From: Drechslerella dactyloides
Taxonomy: Eukaryota; Ascomycota; Orbiliomycetes; Orbiliales; Orbiliaceae
Reading direction: 5' to 3'
DNA: 64,000 bases
NCBI GenBank assembly: GCA_020064725.1
Contig: JAGTWJ010000019.1
Coordinates: 3,038,001 to 3,102,000, forward strand
The position numbers were made by a program, and so were the translations under genes. Under the pieces are notes generated by a model. It saw only the letters and a program-made list of their open reading frames with translations. It did no database searches and was not told where the DNA came from. Of the stretch, positions 38,221 to 50,016 are shown piece by piece (the first letter of the stretch is position 1; each line of letters starts with the position of its first letter).

Positions 38221-40112
38221 ACGTCAATGATAAGCGAACGGATCAGACAAGCGAGTGGATTATCTTACCACCTTATTTTAACGAAAATACTGATTTTACT
38301 ATTATAATACTATAGCTTTGGGCTAGATATATATTAAATAGTTTATTTATATGCTTAAGATGTTTCTTGATATGTTTGAATATTATGCTCAGCTTTACCA
38401 CATTAACTGTAGTGTAATATCTTTTTAGAGTTTCTTTCTGGTTATATATTGTTCTGATAGTTTTTTGGTTTTATTTGTTTATGCTGTTTATTTATGATAT
38501 CTTAGTCTAGTATATTATTTGTTTAGTATATAGTGAGTATATTTCTATATTATATACACTATTTTTTTGCTTGCTGTTGTTTACTTAATACTTTATTAGC
38601 AGAGCACAATATTGTATTCTCTACACATATAAATGTTAATTAATATATTATAGTTTGTGTTCTTTTAGATAATTGGTCTATAATTGTTAGTAGTAATATA
38701 GAAAAACTATTTTAGTACTAGATAATCTGATTTTTAATCAAATCTGCTTATAGGCTAGTTTTTGATAAATTTAATAATATTTTTGTAGTCCAAGTAGCTG
38801 CCACATTCACAGTACTTAGATATAAATTCACTGGAGTAACTACTGGTAATTGTATATCCAGCTTTGATAAAACTCTATCAAAATTATAAGATACAATATC
38901 AGCTCTAATAAAACTACTACATATATTTTTAAATATTATTACAACAATAAACATCTTATAAAACCCAATAAGAAACTCCAGCTTAAAAATATAGTTAATA
39001 TATATATATATCAAGCTCTTTATCTTATGGCTATATACCTGTTTTAATAATCCAAAACAGTTAATATCTAGTAGTTAAAAGATATGTAATAAATATGGCA
39101 GCATACAAATTATAATAATTTTATATTTCTAGTAGTATAGTTTAAAGGCAACAGAGTAGTGGTTTTTGTAACCATTTAGGATTAATAGTCAATAATCCAA
39201 AATACAGCATTGTGTTGTAAATTTATTAAAATACTTTAGCCATTATAGAGTGAGTTTATTTGTTATCCAGCCATTATCAAAAAACACAATAACCTAATTT
39301 GTTGGTAATTTTATTACTGTATACTAACTAGCTAAGTAATATTACCCAGCAAAAACAATAAATGGCAGCACTACCTAATCTTTTGTGTTTATCCCCTAAA
39401 TAATTATTACCTACTTGCGATTCCCAGGTTACACCAGCTTAGCTTTATCACATATTTCAACATTTATAACAACAGTAGTTATAGATATTATATCCATTAC
39501 AAAACTAGTTTTATTAAAATTATAGATATTATTATTTATAATACTATATTTGGTTTTTACAACCTCTATTAACTAAAACCATTTATTAATAAATACAGGA
39601 TTTTTATATTTTATTTATTAATAATTGTATTTTTTAGATAAATATGTTTATAACTCTGGGTAGTGTTTAATAAAATTACTAGTCTATCTCTTATTAATAT
39701 ATCATATACTATTATCACTATATATTAGCAGCAGCTGGTTGGCCATATCTTTTATACTATCTAGCTTAAGATGAAAAAACCGTGTATATAACTTAAATAT
39801 ATATTGAATAATAATATCCTTTTCTAATTTTATAAGGTTTCACAATTTAAAAATACTATTGTATTGTGAAGAACAGCCATTATATCAACAAACTAAAATA
39901 GTATAAAAAACATCATAATATTTAACAGCAGCTCAAATACTTAATTCTTAGTCTTTTTTCATAGCTTCAATAACTAGAAAAACTCTGGATTCAGTTATAG
40001 AAGCAGGCATTACAATGGTTGTAGAGGTATAAAATATAGGAGAAATAGTGGGTGCATAGGTGTGGTGAGGTGATCCGCTCGCTTGTCTGATCCGTTCGCT
40101 TATCATTGACGT
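38221..40112 (-). mobile_element. pogo-A copy 5
   Basis: 1,892 bp, TA at 38,219-38,220 and 40,113-40,114, reverse orientation. TIRs intact at the right end (CCGCTCGCTTGTCTGATCCG). Confidence 0.93.
38355..40010 (-). pseudogene. pogo-A copy 5 transposase pseudogene
   Basis: Full-length frame with ATG kept at 40,010. First and second Asp are Asn (NFNKT, LILNG); the third is kept (LLDIN). An 88-codon open piece lies at 39,014-38,748. It carries the same early TGA codons as other pogo-A copies (see findings). Confidence 0.86.
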
Positions 40113-40114
40113 TA

Positions 40115-41834
40115 TATATAATTAATTTTATTTTCTTTTATATTAATATTATTTTAGTTTATAATAATATATTTTTCTATATTAATCTATTTAAATTAAT
40201 TATATTAATATAACTAAACTGGGGTATCTTTGATAGGTAAATCTAAATTATTTTAAAGTATATTTAAATTAGCTTTATTATTAAATAAATTTTTTATTTT
40301 TAATATAATTTAATTAATATTAGATAAATTAAAATTTATAGTATATAAATAATTATAAAAATAACATAATTAATTTAATTAAATTTTAATATAAATTAAA
40401 TTATATAAAAATTTGGTAATAATATTAAATTAATATAAAAGATTTTTTTTAATTATATTTAGAAACTTTTTTAGAAAAATATAGTTATTTCTATATTTAT
40501 TTTAATTAATATTATTTTAATAATATTTATTAATATTAACAAAACAGAGGCTTATATAATATTAATTTTTAAATTTTTTAATAAAATTATATTAATTTTT
40601 ATATCTTTAAATAGATTAACTAAGAACTTAATCCTAAACTTAAAAAATTATAATATATTAGTTATAATCTTAAATAATTATATAATTTATTAAAATTTTT
40701 AGTTACTTTATGATATTGTTTTTAGCTAATACTAAATAATTTTTTTTTTATTTAAAAAAGATTATTTGTTTGGGGAATAGTTTTTATTAATTAATAATTA
40801 AATATTAAAAATTATTTATTTCAAAAATTCAATATTTAATTTTTAAAAAATATTATCTAATTTGATTGCTTAGATATATATAAAATATCTAATAATAAAT
40901 TATAATAATTTACTTTATTTTTTTAATAGTTCTTTTTTTAACTATTATTATAATATTATAATTAATTTAAATTAATTATTTATTAAAATTTTTAAAAATA
41001 TTATAAAAATTTTATTAATTTAAGAAGGTTAGCTGTAACTAGCTTAATATTTTTTATATAGTAATATAGTTATAGATATATAATAAATATAAATATTGAT
41101 AGTTTAAATTTTTATTATTGCCCTAAGGGAGTACTTTTATTATAAAATTATTATATATTCTAATTACTAATGTTTTTACAAAGATTAAGAATGAGTATTT
41201 ATATATTATTTAAATTTTCTAAGTTATATTACTAATTTAGGTATAAAAATTTTATTTTTTAAAACTACTTAGTCTAATTATTATATATAAATTTAAAGGA
41301 TTTATATTAAATATTATAATAAGATATTAAATTTGTAGAAAAATTTGATTTAAAATAATATTAAAAATAATATTTATAAAATAATATTTATAATAATTAA
41401 TTTAATAGATATTAATATAAAAAACCTTAAATTAGTTATATAATAAAAAATTTCTAAAATATCTAATAACTTTAATAATTATTATAAATTAATGTAATAT
41501 TTTAATTAAATAAGGTATAGTTATAGATTTTTGGGGTTTTATTTAATATTAATTAAATTTTTATTTTTTAAATTTTGAAATTTAAATTTAGTAAATTTTT
41601 ATTTAAGAAATATTAGATAATTAGTTTAAAATAGCTACTATTTATAAAAATTATTATTTAAATATTAAAAAAAATATATGTTAAATATTTTTTAATTTTA
41701 TAATAATAATTTATTAAAAAATAATAATTTAAAAATAATCTAATAATAATACTATTTATTTATAGGTTATTATTAATAAAAATATATTTTTAAAAAAATT
41801 TAATAATACTATATTATAATTTAAACTTTATATA
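40115..41834. other. Decayed DNA with repeat segment U1 copy 2
   Basis: About 1.7 kb of AT-rich sequence. 40,430-40,740 matches 14,360-14,660 at the protein level (KTEAYIIL..., LNRLTKNLILNLKNYN). The rest has no identifiable motif. Confidence 0.5.
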
Positions 41835-41836
41835 TA

Positions 41837-43727
41837 ACGTCAACGATAAGCGACCGAGCAGGACAAGCGACCAAGCAGCCTCCCCACCCCACCCCAACAA
41901 AAGTATACATTACCACCACAGGTATTGGGTTTCCCACCCCAAAGATGGGAAACCCTATTTACTCAGATTCCAAAGATTTCTACTGGTATGTTTGAATGTT
42001 ATGCTTATGTTTACTATATTTACCACAGTGGTATGTATTCCTGGAGGTGGTTTTTGGCTGGGGGGTATACTGGTGTTTTGGAAGTGTTGGCTACTTAACT
42101 ATTTTATTTGTGGTATTACTATTCAGGATTCTGTTAGTCTGGTGTATGGTAAATGTGTCCCTATACTGTATTTACTGTTTTTTTAATTGCTAGTACTTGT
42201 TTAGCACTTTATTAGTAAAGCAAAGTATTGTGTTTTCTACATATATAAGTGCCATTTAGTATATTATTGTTTATGCCTTTTTAGACAGCTGGTCCATAAC
42301 TGCTAATAATAATATAGGAAAAATATTCTGGTACTAGGTAATTTGGTTTTTAATTAGGCCTACTTATAGGCTAACTTCTGATAGATTTAATAGTGTTTTT
42401 GTAGTCTAGATAGCTACCGTATTTGTGGTACCTGGGTATGAATTTACTGGAGTAGCTACTGATAATTGTATATCCAATTTTGATAGAATTCTTTTAGGAT
42501 TATAAAGTATAATGTTAGCTCTAGTAAAACTGCTATATATGTTTTTAAATGTTATTACAACAGTAAATACTTTGTGAAACCTAGAGAGAAACTCTAGCTT
42601 AGAGATATAATTAACGTATATATATATTAAGCTCTCTACCTCCTTATTATATGTCTGCTTTAATAGCTTAAAACAACCAATATCCAGTAACTAGAAAATA
42701 TGTGATGAATGTGGCAGTATATAGATTGTGATAATCTTATGTTTTTGGTAGTATAGCTCAAAGGTGGCTGAATGATGGCTTTTATGATTATCTAGGATTA
42801 ATAGCTGGTAGTCTGAAAGGTAGTGCTGTGTTGTAAATTGGTTGAAGTGCTTTAACTATTTAAAAACCAGCTTATTTGTTGTTTAGTTATTATTAGAAAG
42901 TATGACTATCTAGTTTTTTAATAACTTTGTTCCTATATACTAGTTAGCTAGATGGTACTGCTTAGTGAAGATAATGAATGGTGGTATTGCCTAATTTTTT
43001 GTGCTTATTTTTTATATAACTGTTACCTATTTGTGGTTCCTAGGCTATACCAGCTTAGCTTTATTGTGTGTTTTAGTTTTTGTAATGATGATAGTTGTAG
43101 ATATTATATCTATTGCGAAGCTAATCTTATCAAAGTTGTAGACATCATTGTCCATAATACTATATTTAGCCTTTACAGCTTCTATTAACTAAAACTATTT
43201 GCTAATAAGTATAGGATCTTTGCATTTTGCTTGCTGGTAGTCATATCTTTTAAACAGACACATCTGCAGCTTCAGACAATATTTGATGAAGTTACTAGCC
43301 CATCACTTGCCAACACATCATGTGCTATCGTTGCTATGTGTTGATAGTAGCTGGTTGGCCATATCTTCCACACTATTTAGTTTAAGATGAAAAGAGTGCG
43401 CATATAATTTAAATATATATTAAATAATAACATCCTCTTTTAAATTTGTAAGATTTTGTGATTTAGGGATATTATCATACTTTAAAGTACAGCTATAATA
43501 ATAATAACTAAGAATAAATTAAGGGATATTATATAGTTTAATAGTAGCTAAAATGCTTAATTTTTTATTATTTTCTAAAGTTTTAATAGTTAAAATTATT
43601 TGGGATTTAGTTGTAAAGGTAGTTATTGTGGTGGTTATAGGTATATGTGGTGATGAAGTTAGTATAGGGGTGGGGGCCAGGCGGGCTGCTTGGTCGCTTG
43701 TGCTGCTTGGTCGCTTATCGTTGACGT
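41837..43727 (-). mobile_element. pogo-D copy 2
   Basis: 1,891 bp, TA at 41,835-41,836 and 43,728-43,729. TIRs with double AAGCGACC(G/A)AGCAG units; the CCCCACCCCACCCC subterminal block and TTGGGTTTCCCACCCC are less mutated than in copy 1. Confidence 0.93.
41959..43626 (-). pseudogene. pogo-D copy 2 transposase, catalytic Asp retained
   Basis: 1,668-nt frame without indels. All three catalytic Asp survive (NFDKIS, LILDNH, LLDIG). The start is ATA. The C-terminal knuckle is C-G-K-Y-S-K-H-K-H-N-I-Q-T-Y, fitting C-x2-C-x4-H-x4-C with two Cys-to-Tyr changes. Unlike pogo-A/B, which end shortly after the knuckle, this one continues to a KSLESE-type tail, as does pogo-C, suggesting C and D are sister families. 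Confidence 0.85.
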
Positions 43728-43729
43728 TA

Positions 43730-46128
43730 AATCTTTTTAATTTTTATATTAATAATATCTTTAATATAGATGTATTATTTTATTAATTATTAGAAAAAAT
43801 TAAGTTAATATTTAAATCTATTAATTTACTAATTATATTAACCTTAATACTAAATATTATAAGAAACTAATATAAAAGAATATAATTTTTCTATATATAA
43901 TTATAATAATCTATATATAATATATTTTATTATTATAATTTTATAATTAAACTTTTATTCTATTTTAATTAATACTATTAATATCTATTTCTTAATTTTA
44001 TTTTCAATCTTTAAAATTATATTTCCTAGATTTATATTTAAAATCTATATCACCTATTCAAAACTATCTATAAAAAAACTTTCTTTAAAAATTATAATAA
44101 TTAATTATTATTTATTTATTAATAATATATATTTTTTTAAGCCCTAATATAAATATACTTTATTAATTTAATTACTAATTTATTAATAATATATATATTA
44201 ATTAATTAAATAATAATCTTAACTTTAATTTTATCTTTATTAATAATATTATAACTAATTAAATAAATATAAACTATAATTAATATATATTAAACTAATT
44301 TTCTAAAATCTTTTTTTAAAATATCTAAATTATTATTAAAGATTTTTACTATTATATTAAATATATTCTAGAATTAATTTATTATAAGGTTATTAGTTTA
44401 TAAATATAAAAATATATCATATACTAGATTTATAAATTTAATTATATAATATTTTATATATAGATTTTTAAATACCTCAATCTATTTCTTATTTAATTTT
44501 ATTAAAACTATAAATTTACTATATTTATTAATTTTATCAAAATTATATTCTTTAATATAATTAAAAAAATAAACTAAAAATACTATTTGAATATTTTTCC
44601 TATAAAAAATATAATTTTTAACTTTTTCTACTTATTTTATTTTATTATAATTAATTATATTAATAATATAATTTATAAATTAATACTATTTAGCTAATTA
44701 TTCTTTTATAATTAGTAGTATATTATTAAATAGTTTATTTAATTTATTATTATTTAATAAAAGAATTATTTACTTTTTAAATAATTTAATATTTTTATTA
44801 ATTATTATTATAATATAATTTTAAATTAAAATTTAATATAATATTTAAATATTTTTTATTATTTAAAGATAGTATATTTTATAAAATTATCTATTTTTTA
44901 TATAGAAAATTAAAAAAATATTTTTTCTATAATTTTTTATATTATTTTTAGTGATTATAATCTCTTTATAATTATTATAGTTTTTATGGTTTTAAGTAAC
45001 TTTATATCATTGGGACTTTTCTTAATTAAGATTATTTTAATATTTATTATATTTTTAAGAGTTATAAGAATCTTAATTAATAGTTTTTTTTATTTTCTTT
45101 TAACCATTTTATTTATTTTTTTAAATATATTATTAGCTAGGTTATCTACTTAGGATTATAATTTATTAGATATTAGAATTTTTAGTTATCTTTGATTATG
45201 GTTTTTAAAATTAAATATCTAGTTTGTGTTAATATTAAAGTTATATTTTTATTGATTTTAATTATATTTTCTATATTTTTCTTTTTCTAATTTTTAAATT
45301 TTAGAGTATTATTAGAAGTAGGTTTTATAATATTATAGATATTTTAGATTATTATTTTATATAAAATAAATATAGCTAGTTTAAAATATAAAATATTAGT
45401 TGTTTTATTATTAATTTTAATATTATCTTTGTTATTAGTTATAATTTTGTTTGTTTTTGCTTTGTTGTAATTTTTTTTATTATATTTTTTTATATTTATA
45501 TTTTTATTATTTATTTTATTTTATATTAAATCTTTATTTATAGATTTAATATTTATATTAATAATTTTATCCTAATTTATAATATTATTAAAAAAATAAA
45601 ATTTTTTATTTTTTATAATATTATATCTATTATTAATAAAATTAATTAATTTTATTTTGCTTTTTGAAATGTGTTTTTTTGGTATTTTGTGTTTGTTGAA
45701 GTTATGTGGATGATTAACTGGAGTTTTAATTTTCTTAGATATTGATGTAAATAGATTTATATATAAATTTATTAATATATAATTAATAATATGTAAAGTA
45801 AATAGAGTATGTGTTAGGTTGGGGAAAATAATTTAAGATAGAAGATAAGGATTAGAGGAATTGGTTGAATAGTTTTTTTGTTTTTTAAGTTGTATTTTTT
45901 TTTAGTAAGTTTTAGCTTTAAAATATTTAAAATATTTAATAAATTTTATTTTATTGATTATATTAAATTTTTAATATTTATAATATTTATTATTAGTAGT
46001 TTATAAATATTTAATTCTAAAATTAAATTAAATAATTAATAATATCTTGTTATTATAATAATTTTTTTAAAGTTATATTAGTATTTAAATTAAAAAAATA
46101 TTATTAATTATTATAATTAAATAATTAT
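43730..46128. other. Unclassified decayed DNA, about 2.4 kb
   Basis: 43,730-44,700 retains C; its minus strand gives a weak frame (FDKINKYSKFIVLIKLNKKQ, about 44,560-44,430) that I cannot assign. 45,640-45,900 is noticeably richer in G than its surroundings. No gene can be supported. Confidence 0.45.
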
Positions 46129-46586
46129 GCCCGACTGAAAGGAGGGAACTAGTTGAACCCCCCCGCACGCATGGCAGGCCCCGCTGTATAGCAAAACTAG
46201 TGGTGGTGGCCCCTAAAAAATGTGTTGTTTTTTGCTGACTTAGAAATTTTAGACAGTCTGTGCCTTGGTGTCTGGTAGGCCAGCCAACACCCCAGTGTAT
46301 AGCCACGCCTAGCACACAGCCACACTCAGCACACAACAAACACACTCGGCATATCACATACCTACGCCTATGCCCACGCCCACGCCCACACCCACGCCCA
46401 CACCCACACCTATACCACCATACCCACCCAATTACAACAAAATTAATTATAAAAAATTAATAATTAGCCTTCAGAAGGGGCCAGCAAAGGCGATGGAGTC
46501 ACCAAAGCCAGGCCTGACTGAAGGTTTTATATATATATACAGGTTAGTTTCAGTCGGGTTTAAGTGCTGCGCCAGCAGCCTTCTAG
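46129..46586 (+). mobile_element. H3, Helentron/Helitron2-like element
   Basis: 458 bp between T (46,128) and T (46,587). Left end GCCCGACTGAAAGGAGGGAA; right end TTTCAGTCGGGTTTAAGTG, hairpin GCTGC-GCCA-GCAGC (46,566-46,579), CTAG. Contains the AAATGTGTTGTTT core (about 46,218-46,232), a CCCACG hexamer array (46,372-46,412), and a GC-rich hairpin domain shared with H4 and H5. Confidence 0.82.
46467..46524 (+). other. Conserved hairpin domain in H3
   Basis: GCCTTC...GAAGG outer stem, with an inner stem around GGCGATGGAGTCACC. The same domain lies at 47,961-48,021 (H4) and 49,629-49,688 (H5). In H4 the inner stem GGCGAC-GGA-GTCGCC is perfect and flanked by GAA/GAA on both sides, an arrangement that could form tandem G-A pairs in RNA. 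Confidence 0.6.
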
Positions 46587-46587
46587 T

Positions 46588-47572
46588 ACTATATTAATTA
46601 GTAAAATAAGAAAATATTATTGCTTAGAAATTGAAGATAGGATTAATACTAAAATAATTATAATATAAATTAAATTTTTTATTTTTATATAAATTAATTT
46701 TATAAATAATTAGTAAAAAATTAATCTTAATTTATTAATATATTTATATAATTAAGAAAATTCTCTAAATATTAATTTTATCTAGTTGTAGATAGATTTA
46801 ACAATATTATTAAAATAATAATTCTATAAAAAAACAATTATTATTTATAAAATTCTTTTTTAATATTACTTATATAAATTTATATAAACTTCTAAAAAAA
46901 TATATTAATTATATAAATCTTAATTATATCTTAAATTAAATTTATTTCTTTTATAATATATTAAATACTATTAGTTTTATAAAATTAATAAACACTAAAA
47001 ATTAATTCTTTAATAATATTAAAAATAATATTGATTCTCTTTTCTATATCTATTAGATAAAGAGATAAATTTATATATATATATATAAAATTTATAAAAA
47101 ATTAATATTATTATTATTTTAAACCAATAATTTTAATATTGGTTATTTATATTTATAAATTTCTAATCTTCTAAAATCTAATTATTTTTAAAATTTAATA
47201 AACACAAAAAAAATAATAATTATTAAAAATTATATTATTAAGGAAATATAAAAATTTATTTTTAATAATATATATATAGATAAAATATATTAATTAATTA
47301 GTAGTTATATTATAGTAGTACTATTTAATATATAGAATATTATTAATTTATTTTTAAATTAGGAATTAAATTAATTAATAATATTTAAAATTATTTGGGT
47401 ATTTATTAATAAATTTAGTTTTAGTATATTTAAATTATATTTTATAATTTGTTTATTATTATATATTATATATTTCTAAGGTTTAGATATAATAATATTT
47501 TATATACTGATATTGAGATTAATAAATATTATTTTATAAAATTATTAAATAATTAGATTTTTATTGATATTA
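46588..47572. other. Unclassified AT-rich decayed DNA
   Basis: About 1 kb between H3 and H4 with A/T runs and no recognisable element. Confidence 0.45.
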
Positions 47573-47573
47573 T

Positions 47574-48120
47574 GCCCGACTGAATAGGAGGGGTTTACTT
47601 AGAGCTACCGGGTGTACAAGACGCATTCACAGCAAGCTATAGTGGGTTCATAGCCTAATAAAAATGTGTTGCTGAGCGCGCGCTTGGTGGCTTTACCCCA
47701 CCAAACTTATATAAGAGCTAGGTGTGTTAGGTGTGTTTGGTACACCCTACCAAACTTATAATAGTATGCTTAGCATGTTTGGTATGCTTGGTATGCTCGG
47801 TACTCCACACATACACACACGTGCGCACATACAGAGATATATAAACAAAATTAATTATAAAAAATTAACAAAATTAATTATAAAAAATTAACAAAATTAA
47901 TTATAAAAAATTAACAAAAATAAAAAATTAACAAAATTAATGACAAAAAAATCAAACATAGGCCTTCGGGAGGGGCCGGCGAAGGCGACGGAGTCGCCGA
48001 AGCCAGGCCTGACTGAAGGCCTAGAAAAGAATAAATATAAATATATATATATATATATATTCGGAGGCCTAATTAGATCAGTTTCAGTCGGGTTTAAGTG
48101 CTGCGGAAGCAGCCTTCTAG
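47574..48120 (+). mobile_element. H4, Helentron/Helitron2-like element
   Basis: 547 bp between T (47,573) and T (48,121). Left end GCCCGACTGAATAGGAGGGG; right end TTTCAGTCGGGTTTAAGTG, hairpin GCTGC-GGAA-GCAGC (48,100-48,113), CTAG. Has the AAATGTGTTG core (47,661), GCTTGGTA(T/C)GCT-type repeats (47,765-47,805), a 23-bp AT-rich tandem repeat and the GC-rich hairpin domain (47,961-48,021). The least RIP-affected of the H3-H5 subgroup. Confidence 0.82.
47845..47942 (+). repeat. 23-bp tandem repeat in H4
   Basis: Unit ACAAAATTAATTATAAAAAA+TTA repeats three full times, then partially. A single unit stands at the same place in H3 (46,436) and H5 (49,598). Confidence 0.85.
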
Positions 48121-48121
48121 T

Positions 48122-49289
48122 TAATTTTATATTATATATTAATAATCTTGAGATAGAGGTAACTAAATATAGTTCTTATGTTTATATTTATGAAGAATTC
48201 TTAAAAAAAGTTAATAAATCAATAAAATAGTTGATATGGTAGTATTTTATTATTTATAGTATGTTTGGTTTATTTGTGGATAATATTAATAATAAAAAAA
48301 TAATAGTTAATATAAAATTAATCCAAAATATTAAATAATTAATTGTTTTTAAAACACAAATTATAATAAATAATTTTCTTATAAAAAACAATTATATATA
48401 ATATATTTACAATAATATACTACTATTTTTGGATTATTTTTTAAATTTTTTTATTAATATATTTTTAATATTATTTTAAAATAAAAGAAATGGGTATTTA
48501 GATAATAAATTTTTTAAATTATATTTTAAAAAATAAATCTAGTATCTTATCTACTATTATAATTAAAAATAAATAATTTATCTAATATTTTTATTTCTAA
48601 TATTTAGTATTTTGTTTTGAAAATAAAATAATAATTAAATTTACTTATTAATTTAAAAAAATAACTAATTTAAAATTAAAAAGATTTTAAATTTAATAAT
48701 AATATATAATTTTTAAAAAAAAAAAATTAAAATTAAAATTATAAATAAAATATCTAATATCTAAATATAAATTATTATATTAAAAATTACCATATTTACT
48801 AGATATATTTTATAATTTATATTAATTATTTATATAATATAAATACTTATTATTTAATAGAAATTTAAATTATTTTAATTTTCTAATTTAAAAATAGTTT
48901 AATACTTACTATTAATATTATAATAATAAATATATTTTATTATTAAATAAATATTAAATAATAATATAATATAAAACCTTTTTTTTATTAATTAAATATA
49001 GTATTTTTATTTTTTAGCTTATTTTAAATTTCTATAATTTAAATAGCCTATTTATATATAAATTAACTAATAAATTAATTAATCTTTATATTAACAAAGA
49101 AATTAAGTATAAAATTTAATAAATTAATATTTTTAACAATTTAATTATATTAATAGAATTTTTCTATATTATAGTTAAAAATTTCTTTAAATAAATGATT
49201 AAACTAAAAAATAAAAAAATAAATATTTTTAAAAAAATTGATATTTACTTTAATATTATTAAAATAAATAGTTATAAAATATTATATAT
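48122..49289. other. Unclassified AT-rich decayed DNA
   Basis: About 1.2 kb; no TIR, LTR, motif or plausible frame seen. Confidence 0.45.
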
Positions 49290-49290
49290 T

Positions 49291-49760
49291 GCCCGACTGA
49301 AAGGAGGGAACTAGTTGAACCCCCCCACATAAACAGCAAGCCCTGCTGTATGGTAAAACTGGTGGTGGTGGCCCCTAAAAAATGTGTTGTTTTTTGCTGA
49401 TTTAGAAATTTTAGATAGTCTGTACCTTAGTGTTCAGTAGGCTGGTTAATGTCCTAGTGTATAGCCACACCTAACACACAACCACACTCAGTATATAATA
49501 AATATGCTCGGCACACCACATATCTATGTCTATGTTTATGTCTACGCCCACGCCTATGTCTATGTCTACGCCTATACCACCATACCCGCCTAATTATAAC
49601 AAAATTAATTATAAAAAATTAACAATTAGCCTTTAGGAGGGGTTGGTGAAGGTGATGGAGTTGCTGAAGCTGGGCTTGACTGAAGGCCTTATATATATAT
49701 ATATATATATATATAGGTTAGTTTTAGTTGGGTTTAAGTGCTGTGCTAGCAGCCTTCTAG
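49291..49760 (+). mobile_element. H5, Helentron/Helitron2-like element, partly RIP-mutated
   Basis: 470 bp between T (49,290) and T (49,761). Close relative of H3 with C-to-T changes: right inverted repeat TAGTTGGG for CAGTCGGG, hairpin GCTGT-GCTA-GCAGC (49,740-49,753) still paired through G-T. Has the AAATGTGTTGTTT core (49,379), a mutated hexamer array (49,526-49,575) and a (TA)n run (49,691-49,714). CTAG terminus intact. Confidence 0.8.
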
Positions 49761-50016
49761 TTATTATTTAATATAACTAAAAGATAATTTGTATTTATTA
49801 AAATTAAAAAATTACTTATAAGATTTAAAGTATCAAAAATATGTTATTAAATTTTTAGAATTTATTTATTTTTTATATTATATTAATTTAATTAATCAAA
49901 AAGATTTATTTAAAAAGGATTTTAACTTGGATATATATATAATAATATAATAGATTTTAAGATTAAAGATTTATTGTTAAAAGAAGTTAAGATAGCTGGT
50001 TTAATAAATTAGTATA

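Noticed and set aside
42952..43188. 78-codon forward frame in pogo-D copy 2
   Set aside because: Opposite-strand shadow of the transposase gene.
46085..46597. Open frames around H3 and a similar one at 47,940-48,230
   Set aside because: They follow the hexamer array and the GC-rich hairpin domain. The shared peptide (EGPAKA-ESPKPGLTEG) is explained by conserved element DNA, and the frame ends differ; no sign of protein selection.
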